Assembly (NCBI RefSeq): GCF_002352765.1
Contig: NZ_NISR01000004.1
Span: 1 to 56,958, forward strand
DNA length: 56,958 nt
Source: Alteribacter populi
GTDB lineage: Bacteria > Bacillota > Bacilli > Bacillales > Salisediminibacteriaceae
Reading direction: 5' to 3'
Shown here: piece after piece, positions 43,215-51,536 of the stretch
Layout: each line of letters starts with the position of its first letter
Position numbering within the stretch: the stretch's first letter is position 1
The notes under the pieces: model-generated
The model's input: only the letters and a program-made list of their open reading frames with translations
What the model was told of the DNA's origin: nothing
Databases searched by the model: none
Program-made: the position numbers and the translations under genes

Positions 43215-44471
43215 TTATTCTAACACGCGAACTTCAACGTTTTTTCTACCAAAGGATCCGGCTCCATTCGGCATAAAGATATCAATTTTCTTTCCACTTA
43301 TCGCTCCACCCGTATCAGCAGCTAAAAACGTGCCATACCCTTTCACTTCAACTCTCGAACCTAAAGGGATGACGCTTGGGTCCACGGCAATGACGTTTGC
43401 ATCCGGGTTTTCTTTCAGATTAATACCGGTTGCTGTAACCCCGGAACACCCTGCACAGTTCGCCGAATAAGCTGTTGCTGTATAGCTTACCCAACTTCCG
43501 CCGTCAGATGAAGAACTAGAACCAGATGAGGAGTTGGAGTCAGAAGAAGAGCTGGAGTTAGGTGAAGATGCACTACGAGATGTGGTCGTCGTTTCAGTCA
43601 CAGGAGCTTTTGTCCCTACTGCTAAAATTTGATCCTCACTCTCTTCTACTACTTCTTCCTGTACTAGTTCACGAGAGACTTCCTCTCCATCTTCAATTAT
43701 CACTTCATAATGCTTTTCAATCTTTCCATCCTTACCACTTTGAAGAATCTCTTCGTTGCCTTGTTCTAAGGAGGAATCATTTTGTGATACCGTTGCAAAA
43801 TCAACGGTCTCTTCCACAACATCGGTGACTTTTTCTACGCGGGTTACTATTACATCAGTAGCTTCATTTAAACGTTCATCGGCTCCTGGTTCAACTCGAT
43901 CCAATTCGTTTAACGTAATGCTCTCTCTCTCTAAAAAGTCAGCGACAGTCGTCGAAGTCGTCCAGATACGTTCTTCTTCTCCATCACTTTGAACTGTAAT
44001 TTCAAATGCCGGTTCATAAACAATCGACGTATCTGAAGTAAGTCTCGTTTCCAAAGGTGGTTCTAGTAAATCGTGTTCTCCAACTTCAATATCATACTCA
44101 TTCAAAAGTTCTTCAACATTTTCCGCCGTTGTCCAGACGGCACTCTGTTCGCCATCGACTAGCATAAGTATTTGATTTGCATGTATCACTGTTATGTCTA
44201 ATTCATCGGTTAGCTCTGTTTCAAGTGAAGGTTCAATGTCATCATGAAAGCCTACATCTATCCCTTGTTCTTCTAAAGCCTCTCCAACAGTGCCGGCATG
44301 TGTAGAGGTAGAAATAACTTCCTCTTCTGCCATAATCGTCACGTTTGTTTTCGTAATTTCATAGATTGTGAAAACAAGTATACCTAGCACTAGAGTAAGG
44401 CCGACGCCGGATACGGCTAGCTTTTTCCCCGTAATAAAACTGGAAAATAGCTGCTTCACCTTATCAATCAT
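43215..44471 (-). CDS. yabE: Cell-wall-associated Rpf/Sps-like protein YabE
   Basis: A putative secreted peptidoglycan hydrolase. The 418 aa comprise an N-terminal membrane anchor or signal (KLAVSGVGLTLVLGILVFTI), three DUF348 repeats (each with a V...WTTAENVEELL-like core), a G5 domain, a Ser-rich linker of about 25 residues and a C-terminal 3D domain with catalytic Asp residues (VIAVDPSVIPLGSRV, FLAADTGG, KKIDIFM). Start ATG 44471 follows AAGGAGG. Confidence 0.93.
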   Translation of the reverse strand: MIDKVKQLFSSFITGKKLAVSGVGLTLVLGILVFTIYEITKTNVTIMAEEEVISTSTHAGTVGEALEEQGIDVGFHDDIEPSLETELTDELDITVIHANQILMLVDGEQSAVWTTAENVEELLNEYDIEVGEHDLLEPPLETRLTSDTSIVYEPAFEITVQSDGEEERIWTTSTTVADFLERESITLNELDRVEPGADERLNEATDVIVTRVEKVTDVVEETVDFATVSQNDSSLEQGNEEILQSGKDGKIEKHYEVIIEDGEEVSRELVQEEVVEESEDQILAVGTKAPVTETTTTSRSASSPNSSSSSDSNSSSGSSSSSDGGSWVSYTATAYSANCAGCSGVTATGINLKENPDANVIAVDPSVIPLGSRVEVKGYGTFLAADTGGAISGKKIDIFMPNGAGSFGRKNVEVRVLE

Positions 44472-44691
44472 AGTAAGAACGCCTCCTTCAGTTTCCACAT
44501 TTTACCCCTCTCCACCTACCTTGTCAATTATTATTTTAAGAACCATTTCTTAGTATTATCATCGACACGGACAAAAAAAGAAAGTAGTATCTTTCGACAA
44601 AATTACACTATGGTCGGAAGAAGTCATGTAGAACCTTAGTTCCTCGTCCTTTTCTTAGACAAGCTCCCGCAGCTTACGACAGAAAAACTTG

Positions 44692-45459
44692 TCAATTAAT
44701 GCTAAAAAGTTTTTTTGCATTTTCTCGTGTTTTCTCGGTTAATTCGTCATAACTTACCTCTTTTATCTCGGCAAGTTTTTCAGCAACAAGTTGGACATGG
44801 GCTGGCTCATTTCGTTTACCGCGAAAAGGGTGGGGGGCAAGAAACGGACAGTCTGTTTCAATAAGCAGGCGATCTAGCGGTACCTGTGCAGCGACTTCTT
44901 TTGGTGTTTTCGCATTTTTAAATGTAACAGGGCCTCCAAATGATATATGAAAGTTCATCTCTAAACATTCTTTGGCAATGGCCAAATCTCCTCCAAAACA
45001 ATGCATAATTCCACCGATTTCTTGTGCATTTTCTTCTTTTAAAATGTCAACGATGTCATGATGTGCATCTCTGTCATGGATAATAATCGGCATTTGAAGC
45101 TTTTTAGCTAAACGAATTTGCCTGCGAAAAACATCCTTTTGTACGTCTTTCGGCGACTTATCCCAATGGTAATCGAGCCCCATTTCTCCTATAGCCACTA
45201 CTTTAGGGTGTTTGGAGAGCTCTGCAATCCATTCCAAATGCTCTTCTTTCATATCAACCGCATCCACTGGGTGCCACCCTACTGCTGCATAAAGGAACTC
45301 ATACTTCTCGATAAGTTCCATCGCTTTATTTATCGTTTTTTCATCAAACCCGACGACAACCATTTCTTCTACGCCTGCTACTCGGGCACGGCTAATAACC
45401 TCGTCAATATCTTCTTCAAATTGGTCCGCATTTAAATGGACATGTGTGTCAAATAACAT
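44692..45459 (-). CDS. tatD: TatD-family metal-dependent DNase (YabD)
   Basis: A 255-aa TIM-barrel hydrolase with the metal ligands of the TatD family: MLFDTHVHLN (residues 1-10), AIGEMGLDYHW, IIHDRDAH, IMHCFGGD and LIETDCPFLAP. It lies between metS and yabE as in B. subtilis. The physiological substrate is uncertain (3'-5' DNase in E. coli). Confidence 0.95.
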   Translation of the reverse strand: MLFDTHVHLNADQFEEDIDEVISRARVAGVEEMVVVGFDEKTINKAMELIEKYEFLYAAVGWHPVDAVDMKEEHLEWIAELSKHPKVVAIGEMGLDYHWDKSPKDVQKDVFRRQIRLAKKLQMPIIIHDRDAHHDIVDILKEENAQEIGGIMHCFGGDLAIAKECLEMNFHISFGGPVTFKNAKTPKEVAAQVPLDRLLIETDCPFLAPHPFRGKRNEPAHVQLVAEKLAEIKEVSYDELTEKTRENAKKLFSIN

Positions 45460-45513
45460 GATGTACCCCCTACTTACTCAGGCTGTTTTCGTAAAGATTG
45501 TTCTAGAAAAAAT

Positions 45514-45558
45514 GAGGTCGACTCAAAAGGTCTAAAGAAAACCTATTGAGACACCCTC
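45514..45558 (-). terminator. Terminator after metS
   Basis: Minus-strand GAGGGTGTCTCAATAGG pairs imperfectly with the following CCTTTTGAGTCGACCTC, then TTTTTTC. It shares the TGTCT-AA-AGGT motif with the ftsH terminator. Confidence 0.7.
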
Positions 45559-45569
45559 ATGAAACACCT

Positions 45570-47543
45570 TTATTTTACTTGAGAACCATTTGGCAATGAT
45601 TGATCTATCGTTGCAAGTTTTAATTCTTTTTCTTTAGAACCGGCTAGGATCATCCCTTGGGAAAGTTCACCTCGAAGCTTCACCGGCTTCAGGTTCGTCA
45701 CACAAATGACTTTTTTACCGACAAGCTCTTCTGGCTGATAGTGCTTGGCAATTCCAGAAACCACTTGGCGCTTTTCATAACCTAAATCCAACTGCAGCTT
45801 GAGGAGTTTATCGGCTTTTTTCACAGGTTCAGCTTCAACCACTTCCGCTACACGTAAGTCTACTTTCGTGAAGTCATCAATCGTAATTTCATCTACTTCT
45901 GGTACATCATTTTCTTGCTTTTCTGCGTCTTTCTTTTGTTCCTCTTCAGTAAGCACCGTGCCGCCCATCGATTCAACAATATGCGCGACCTCATCTTTCA
46001 CATCTAAACGAGGGAATAAAGGTTCTCCCTTCTTCACGATTTTGGAGCCGTTTTTCAGCTGACCAAATTGGTGAAGACTTTCCCAGCGCGTTTGCTCCTC
46101 AACCACACCAAGCTGAGTCCAAATTTTTTCTGGTGTCTTGGTCATAAATGGCTGAATCATAATTGAAATCGTCCGTAAAGATTCTGCTAAATGATACATT
46201 ACAGAGCCAAGCTGTTCGCTCGCTTCTTCATCTTTTGCTAGCAACCACGGTTGTGTTTCATCAATATATTTATTTGTACGGCTGACGAGCTGCCAAATCG
46301 CTGTAAGGGCAACGGAAAATTCCATTTCCTCCATAGACGCTTCCACTTTTTCCACAGTCGCATCGACAAGTTCAACTAACGGTCTGTCATACGGCGTAGC
46401 ATCCTTCACATAGTTTGGAATTTCTCCGTCAAAATATTTATTAATCATCGCAACGGTACGATTTAACAAGTTGCCTAAGTCGTTGGCTAAATCGTAATTG
46501 ACACGCTCAACGAACCCTTCTGGTGTAAATACGCCGTCCGAGCCAAATGGAACTTCGCGCAGTAAATAGTAACGTAGTGCATCCAAGCCGTAACGGTCAA
46601 TTAATGGCACAGGGTCGACAACGTTTCCTTTCGATTTCGACATTTTTCCGTCTTTCATTAACAGCCAGCCGTGCCCGAAAACTTTTTTCGGCAATGGTAA
46701 ATCTAACGCCATTAACATGATCGGCCAGTAAATCGTATGGAAACGAACAATTTCTTTCCCTACGAGATGCACATCAGCTGGCCAGTATTTTTGATAGTTT
46801 TGCTCGTCTTCACTTCCGTATCCAAGAGAGGTAATATAGTTTGAGAGCGCATCAATCCAAATATACACGACATGTTTTGGATTTTTGTTTACTCTTACCC
46901 CCCAATTTACGGATGTTCTTGAAACCGCCAAATCTTCAAGTCCCGGTTTGATAAAGTTATTGATCATCTCTTTTTTCCGGGATTCAGGCTGAATGAATTC
47001 AGGGTTTTCTTCGTAATACTTAAGCAGGCGGTCCGCATATTTACTCATTCTAAAGAAGTATGACTCTTCACTGACCTTCTCAACCGGACGGCTGCAATCA
47101 GGGCAGTTTCCACCTTCCGCTTGACGCTCTGTGAAGAACGACTCACAAGGGGTACAATAGAGCCCCTCGTATTCATCAAGGTAAATGTCACCCTGCTCTA
47201 AAAGCTGATCAAAAATCTTTTCAACGACCTTTTTGTGTCTGGTTTCTGTCGTCCGAATGAAATCATCATATGAAATGTCGAGTTTGCCCCACAAGTCGCG
47301 GATCCCAACAACTGCATCATCAACAAACTGCTGCGGTGTCACTCCCTTTTCTTCAGCTTTACGCTCAATCTTTTGCCCATGCTCATCGGTTCCTGTTAAA
47401 AATCTTACGTCGTACCCTCTAAGTCGCTTATAACGAGCCATCGCATCTCCTGCCACTGTTGTGTAAGCATGACCGATATGAAGTTTTCCACTCGGATAAT
47501 AAATCGGTGTCGTAAGGTAAAACGTCTTGTTTTCTTTTGTCAT
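45570..47543 (-). CDS. metS: Methionyl-tRNA synthetase
   Basis: Class I synthetase of 657 aa. HIGH motif in KLHIGHAYTT (residues 22-25), zinc knuckle CTPC...CPDC (about 140-160), KMSKS in DGKMSKSKGNVVDP (about 305), and a C-terminal tRNA-binding OB domain (IDDFTKVDLRVAEVVEAEPV). Preceded by a Met T-box leader, so induced by uncharged tRNA-Met. Confidence 0.97.
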   Translation of the reverse strand: MTKENKTFYLTTPIYYPSGKLHIGHAYTTVAGDAMARYKRLRGYDVRFLTGTDEHGQKIERKAEEKGVTPQQFVDDAVVGIRDLWGKLDISYDDFIRTTETRHKKVVEKIFDQLLEQGDIYLDEYEGLYCTPCESFFTERQAEGGNCPDCSRPVEKVSEESYFFRMSKYADRLLKYYEENPEFIQPESRKKEMINNFIKPGLEDLAVSRTSVNWGVRVNKNPKHVVYIWIDALSNYITSLGYGSEDEQNYQKYWPADVHLVGKEIVRFHTIYWPIMLMALDLPLPKKVFGHGWLLMKDGKMSKSKGNVVDPVPLIDRYGLDALRYYLLREVPFGSDGVFTPEGFVERVNYDLANDLGNLLNRTVAMINKYFDGEIPNYVKDATPYDRPLVELVDATVEKVEASMEEMEFSVALTAIWQLVSRTNKYIDETQPWLLAKDEEASEQLGSVMYHLAESLRTISIMIQPFMTKTPEKIWTQLGVVEEQTRWESLHQFGQLKNGSKIVKKGEPLFPRLDVKDEVAHIVESMGGTVLTEEEQKKDAEKQENDVPEVDEITIDDFTKVDLRVAEVVEAEPVKKADKLLKLQLDLGYEKRQVVSGIAKHYQPEELVGKKVICVTNLKPVKLRGELSQGMILAGSKEKELKLATIDQSLPNGSQVK

Positions 47544-47576
47544 CGTATCTTCCTCCTTTTTCTGTTAAAAGGGCCA

Positions 47577-47915
47577 TTTTTCCATAATAAAAACTCCCGC
47601 CCCATCGTTTGGGACGAGAGCATTACACTCACGTGGTACCACCCACATTCCCCTGATCCTCGCAGATTCAGGGCTCACCAAGTTACAACAGCTCACCTGC
47701 TGAAAACTTGAGCCGATAACGCCGGCATACGTTGCTCCCTTATGTCGCACCATGGGCGTCACTCGAAAGCAGATTTCCTCACTGGACCATCTTCAAAAGT
47801 ACCCTCCATACCGGTTTTCAGCATCTCGGCTCTCTGTTATGGATATTCCTTTTTACTCATCCGTTCATCGGAATTAACTATAATCGTTCGTCATTGTATA
47901 TCTTCCTATTACGTA
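47577..47915 (-). ncRNA. T-box leader (Met) of metS
   Basis: The minus strand carries the T-box sequence AATGTGGGTGGTACCACG (47632-47649), followed by a terminator stem with GTCCC / GGGGCGGGAG and TTTTTATT (47590-47620). Upstream, AGAGAGCCGAGATGCTG and the stem I region fit the class. A plausible specifier is AUG in GAAGATGGTCC (minus, 90-88 of 47788-47790). The T-box seals the identification as a tRNA-Met-sensing leader. Confidence 0.93.
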
Positions 47916-47921
47916 CTTCAA

Positions 47922-47950
47922 AATATACCGAATGGCACCTATTGTGTCAA
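47922..47950 (-). promoter_or_regulatory. Sigma-A promoter of the metS T-box transcript
   Basis: TTGACA (47945-47950), 17 bp, TATATT (47922-47927) on the minus strand. It gives a start near 47915 and a leader of about 370 bases. Confidence 0.8.
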
Positions 47951-48004
47951 GGTAGGTCATCCCTTTTTACAAAGGGGGATTTTACTACTTTTGTCCACGC
48001 CAAC

Positions 48005-48160
48005 TCATGCTAAATGATCGAGCTTTTCATTAAAAGTATGAACATCCCAGTAGATCTCTAAACGTTCATTGATTTTTCCCTTTATCTGAACAGAAGCTAA
48101 ATTAAATAGATTTCTTTCCCCGGTAGGTGTAAATTTTCTCCAATAAGGGTATACGACCAT
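48005..48160 (-). pseudogene. C-terminal remnant of an unrecognised protein gene
   Basis: A minus-strand frame ending TGA at 48005 reads MVVYPYWRKFTPTGERNLFN, then LASVQIKGKINERLEIYWDV and HTFNEKLDHLA (51 residues from ATG 48160). It stays open upstream through EKHYIRCDL until it merges with an R1 repeat at about 48187, and reaches a stop at about 48233. There is no ribosome binding site before the ATG. The composition is convincingly protein-like, so I read it as the 3' end of a gene whose 5' part was replaced by the repeat. I do not recognise the family. Confidence 0.45.
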
Positions 48161-48186
48161 CAGGTCACACCGAATGTAATGCTTTT

Positions 48187-48243
48187 CTAGCGCTAGACAC
48201 CGAGAACGCAGACTATTACACTTTACGAATGATTAAATAAGAA
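48187..48243 (+). repeat. R1 repeat, short copy
   Basis: CTAGCGCTAGACACCGAGAA and CGCAGACTATTACAC correspond to the AGCGCT...AGCTAGACATCGAAACG core of R1, with the inner part deleted, ending TTAAATAAGAA. It abuts the gene remnant at 48005-48186. Confidence 0.5.
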
Positions 48244-48584
48244 ATGTGAGGTGGTTAGCTTTTGTTTTGATTGACCTGTAGACAGCCGTTAGTTTTAGAA
48301 CCGGCTAACTGTAACATACAAATCTGAGAAACTTTTCTTTTCCATTTGCCGTAAAATACCGACAGAAACAGGAAGCTCTTGTCGAATTTTATGTCGATTA
48401 GTACAAAAGCGTTTAGTTTTTTCTTCAAATTGTTTACTAATCTTTTAAAATCTATCAATCAGTGATTCATCCAAATTCATCACTGATACTATCTATATAC
48501 TGATATATAAAGGATTCTAGTGAATTCAGCAGGTTGAAGTAAATCTATAATAATGATAAAAACTTTGGAATTAAACGTTTTTTA
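48244..48584. promoter_or_regulatory. abrB upstream region with two Spo0A-box-like sites
   Basis: No gene is supported here (one short frame at 48255-48458 has low-complexity, non-coding character). TGTCGAA (48380-48386, perfect 0A box) and TGTCGAT (48392-48398, one mismatch) form a direct repeat 12 bp apart, about 200 bp upstream of the abrB promoter. Confidence 0.45.
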
Positions 48585-48635
48585 TTGACTTCTTTTGGAA
48601 GAGTTGGTATTCTAATCTTGAAAGATTTTGTCGAA
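48585..48635 (+). promoter_or_regulatory. abrB promoter and Spo0A box
   Basis: TTGACT (48585-48590), 17 bp, TATTCT (48608-48613). A perfect Spo0A box TGTCGAA (48629-48635) lies just past the start site. Spo0A~P represses abrB from such downstream boxes in B. subtilis. Confidence 0.8.
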
Positions 48636-48694
48636 GTTTGACTATTCTCAAATGCGAATAGAAAGAATTTTTCTTTATGGGAGGAGAATGATTC

Positions 48695-48982
48695 ATGAAA
48701 TCAACTGGTATTGTAAGAAAGGTCGATGAACTAGGACGCGTAGTTATTCCAATCGAACTCCGTCGTACATTGGATATTGCTGAAAAAGATGCATTGGAGA
48801 TCTATGTTGACGATGATCGCATTGTCTTGAAAAAGTACAAGCCTAACATGACTTGCCAACTTACTGGTGAGGTATCTGATGATAATCTATCACTTGCAGA
48901 TGGTAAAATCATCTTAAGCCCACAAGGAGCTCAAGAGATCATTAGCGAGCTTCAAAACTACCTTGAAAAGCAGAGCAAGTAA
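48695..48982 (+). CDS. abrB: Transition-state regulator AbrB
   Basis: Global repressor of post-exponential genes. The 95-aa protein has an N-terminal swapped-hairpin DNA-binding domain (MKSTGIVRKVDELGRVVIPI, ELRRTLDIAEKDALEIYVDD) and a C-terminal multimerisation part containing the conserved Cys (NMTCQLTGEVSDDN). It is the only plus-strand gene in the window and has GGGAGGAG before its ATG. Confidence 0.97.
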   Translation: MKSTGIVRKVDELGRVVIPIELRRTLDIAEKDALEIYVDDDRIVLKKYKPNMTCQLTGEVSDDNLSLADGKIILSPQGAQEIISELQNYLEKQSK

Positions 48983-49000
48983 GTAATATCTTTATTATAA

Positions 49001-49036
49001 AAGCCTGAACCTAGTTGTTTCAGGCTTCTTTTTTTT
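49001..49036 (+). terminator. Intrinsic terminator after abrB
   Basis: Perfect stem AAGCCTGAA (49001-49009) / TTCAGGCTT (49019-49027) followed by CTTTTTTTT. Confidence 0.92.
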
Positions 49037-49056
49037 AAGGTAAGAATTTATAAAAT

Positions 49057-49105
49057 GACAGCTACCTTCACACCACTCTTCTCAAAGGAAAAGCATCCTT
49101 GATAC
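49057..49105 (-). repeat. R2 dispersed repeat, copy 2
   Basis: On the minus strand: GTATCAAGGATGCTTTTCCT, TTGAGAAGAGTGGTGTGAAG, GTAGCTGTC. It aligns over about 49 bases with the copy at 11511-11558. It sits in the convergent gap between abrB and rsmI. Confidence 0.65.
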
Positions 49106-49175
49106 TTTAAAACATCCGAGCTGACGCGGTTTTTCTTATGATATGTATGTCCAGCCTTCATTGCTTGCCTTTTTC

Positions 49176-50066
49176 TTACTCGCCTACATGATAAATTTGA
49201 TAGACTTCTCGTTTACTCATCCCGCGGTCTTTCGCTGTTTGTTTAATCGCCTCTTTTGAAGACTGCCCCTCGTTCACGTAGCCCTCCACGTGAGCTGAAA
49301 CATCAAGACCTGTCCACCACTGACTTTCCTGTATATCTTCCTGAATTGTTTCTGCACTTGCTCCTTCGACAAGTAAAACACACTCACCTTTGAGCGGGTT
49401 TTCTCCACAATAACGGATTAATTCCTCAATCGATCCTCTAAGAAATTCTTCATGCTTCTTTGTGAGTTCCCGGCTTAACACTACTCGGCGATTCCCCAAG
49501 ACCTCTAGCATTTCTGATAATGTAGCAACCACACGGTGAGGAGACTCATAAAAAATGAGCGAAGATGGATGCGTTCGCCAATTCTCCAATGTTTCTCGCT
49601 TGATTTTCTTTTTTCTGTTCAAAAATCCGACAAAAGTAAATCCATCTGTCGACAATCCTGAAGCAATGAGTCCTGTAAGTCCTGCGTTGGCTCCCGGTAA
49701 AGGGACAACAGGCAATTGTTCTTCAACACAGCGAGCAACTAGCTCCTGACCTGGATCAGAGATAGCTGGCATACCTGCATCACTCACCAGAGCGACGGTT
49801 TCTCCGGACAAAAGCTTGTCGATTAGGAGCTCTTCTCGTTCTTTTATGTTATGTTCATGATAGCTAATCAAAGGGGTATCAATCTCAAAAACATGACATA
49901 GTTTTTTTGTGTTTCGTGTGTCTTCTGCTGCGATGAGATTAGCTTCTTTTAAGACTGTGATCGCACGATACGTCATATCATCTAAATTTCCTATTGGCGT
50001 CGGTACTAAAAAGAGACACCCTTTATCGTCTGTTGGTTTAAAGCTCTTTTGGATAAACAGTTTCAA
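49176..50066 (-). CDS. rsmI: 16S rRNA 2'-O-ribose C1402 methyltransferase RsmI
   Basis: Tetrapyrrole-methylase-fold enzyme that 2'-O-methylates C1402 of 16S rRNA. The protein is about 296 aa: LFLVPTPIGNLDDMTYRAIT, AAEDTRNTKKL, ALVSDAGMPAISDPGQELV. The frame extends to 50084 without an ATG; TTG 50066 or GTG 50069, next to AGAGGTG, are likely starts. The start overlaps the end of the GIY-YIG gene. Confidence 0.92.
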   Translation of the reverse strand: MKLFIQKSFKPTDDKGCLFLVPTPIGNLDDMTYRAITVLKEANLIAAEDTRNTKKLCHVFEIDTPLISYHEHNIKEREELLIDKLLSGETVALVSDAGMPAISDPGQELVARCVEEQLPVVPLPGANAGLTGLIASGLSTDGFTFVGFLNRKKKIKRETLENWRTHPSSLIFYESPHRVVATLSEMLEVLGNRRVVLSRELTKKHEEFLRGSIEELIRYCGENPLKGECVLLVEGASAETIQEDIQESQWWTGLDVSAHVEGYVNEGQSSKEAIKQTAKDRGMSKREVYQIYHVGE

Positions 50067-50325
50067 CACCTCTTTGACGAGCAATAAGTACTCGTTTTTG
50101 TTGTCTAGTCAATTGTTTAATCTGATACTCAGCTTTCATCGCTTCCATCTTTGTCGAATAATGCTTTTCATACAAAAGTTGAAAAGGTCCCCGGCTTCTT
50201 GTGTACTTTGCACCAGTGCCTGATTCATGAGCTTTCATTCGATGCTCAACATCCGTTGTATAACCGGTATAGTACGTTCCGCCCTTACACTCTAAAATGT
50301 ATACATAATGATTACCAAGACTCAT
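50038..50325 (-). CDS. yazA: GIY-YIG domain protein (YazA-like)
   Basis: A 95-aa single-domain GIY-YIG nuclease-fold protein: NHYVYILECKGGTYYTGYTT carries the YVYIL...YTGYT form of the motif, then EHRMKAHESGTGAKYTRSRG and the catalytic-type Glu in KMEAMKAEYQIKQLTR. Of the UPF0213/YhbQ group; function not established. Start ATG 50325 is preferred, although the GGAG site is 13 bases away. Overlaps both neighbours. Confidence 0.9.
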   Translation of the reverse strand: MSLGNHYVYILECKGGTYYTGYTTDVEHRMKAHESGTGAKYTRSRGPFQLLYEKHYSTKMEAMKAEYQIKQLTRQQKRVLIARQRGVETVYPKEL

Positions 50326-51052
50326 AATGTCGTTTAAACTCCTTTGTATAAAAACCATCATTTCCATAAACGACAATCGGAAAAAGAGTTTTCACTCCCG
50401 GGCTTCCATTTTTCATACCTTCGATTAAAACCATGTTCGCTTCTTTGTCTCGTTTAGGGTACACGTACTGTATCCGCTTTGGCTCCAGCTGATACTTCCT
50501 TAATGCTGCCATAATATCCCCAATCCGTTCTGGTCGGTGAACGAGAGCTACTTTTCCACGATATTTAACAAGACGTGAAGATATTCGTACCACATCATCT
50601 AACGTACAAGCCACTTCATGCCTGGCAAGAGAAATTTTCAAATTAGCATTTCGATCTTTTTCATTAACCGTCATGGGGAAATAAGGTGGATTGCAAGTGA
50701 CCACGTCATACCGCCCCCATGTTACTTCATCCTCTAAAGCCATAATATCTTTATTAATGACCCGTATTTGCTTTTCAAGATGATTGTTTTCAATATTTCG
50801 TACAGCAAGTTCAGCTAAGGTTTTTTGTATCTCTACAGCCTCAATAGCCGCATCGGTCCTCCCCGTCAGCATAAGAGGGATCGCCCCGTTTCCAGCGCAT
50901 AGGTCAATCACTTTTCCACCACGTTTCGGTGTACTCGTGAACTTTGAAAGCAAAACGGCATCTGTTGAAAACGAAAAAACATCTTTGCGCTGATATATCG
51001 ATAAGTTTGTCCCTGGTAAAAAATCGACTCTTTCCTCTTTCATCTTACACAT
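50312..51052 (-). CDS. trmN6: tRNA m6A37 methyltransferase-like protein (TrmN6/YabB)
   Basis: A 246-aa Rossmann N6-adenine methyltransferase with the SAM motif VIDLCAGNGAIPLML (about 48-62) and the catalytic CNPPYFP (residues 120-126). It resembles enzymes that methylate A37 of tRNA-Val. ATG 51052 has GGGGG at 7 bases. Confidence 0.92.
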   Translation of the reverse strand: MCKMKEERVDFLPGTNLSIYQRKDVFSFSTDAVLLSKFTSTPKRGGKVIDLCAGNGAIPLMLTGRTDAAIEAVEIQKTLAELAVRNIENNHLEKQIRVINKDIMALEDEVTWGRYDVVTCNPPYFPMTVNEKDRNANLKISLARHEVACTLDDVVRISSRLVKYRGKVALVHRPERIGDIMAALRKYQLEPKRIQYVYPKRDKEANMVLIEGMKNGSPGVKTLFPIVVYGNDGFYTKEFKRHYESW

Positions 51053-51152
51053 AAGCGTTCCCCCTTTACTCTCGTTGTTACCTTATCATTTTCGATGGAA
51101 AAAAAGTCTTTCCGAAAATGAGACGGAAAGACTTTAAAATACGCTTTAACGA

Positions 51153-51521
51153 TTATTTTTTGTTAAGAAACGACAGACAAAACAAACAGTCTCCTTCTTT
51201 ACGGATGCTTCCATAATGTAAATTACAAATGTGGAAGCCTTCTTGATAAAGACGGGCAAGGTTATCATACCCTTCACCAAACACAGTCTCTTTCTTCTGC
51301 TTTGCGGTCGAATTAGACTTCGATACTTCTTTATCCTGTTCGGATTGCTCTTCAGAATTCTTGTCCATCCGTTCTCTTAAATGATCATTCTCAATGGCCA
51401 AATGGTGATTCTCCTCGAGCAATAAAGCCAATTGCTCCTTTAATTCCCCTAGTTCATGATGCAGACCGCCGATGCGTTCTTCCATATGGCTCACGCGTGC
51501 AAAAATTTCTTTTTTATTCAC
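51153..51521 (-). CDS. yabA: Replication-initiation control protein YabA
   Basis: Negative regulator of DnaA that also binds DnaN. The protein is about 122 aa: an N-terminal coiled coil (MNKKEIFARVSHMEERIGGL to about residue 60), a polar linker and a C-terminal zinc motif (HICNLHYG...DCLFCLSF). I choose GTG 51521 because it gives the family-like MNKKEIF start and lies 8-9 bases after GAGGTG; GTG 51530 is the alternative. Confidence 0.93.
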   Translation of the reverse strand: MNKKEIFARVSHMEERIGGLHHELGELKEQLALLLEENHHLAIENDHLRERMDKNSEEQSEQDKEVSKSNSTAKQKKETVFGEGYDNLARLYQEGFHICNLHYGSIRKEGDCLFCLSFLNKK

Positions 51522-51536
51522 GAGTCCCACACCTCA

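Noticed and set aside
47565..48017. Several open frames over the metS leader
   Set aside because: They overlap the T-box RNA, whose conserved sequence and terminator explain the region fully.
48255..48458. 67-codon minus-strand frame upstream of abrB
   Set aside because: Lys/Phe/Leu-rich translation of AT-rich DNA without a ribosome binding site. The region reads better as regulatory DNA of abrB.
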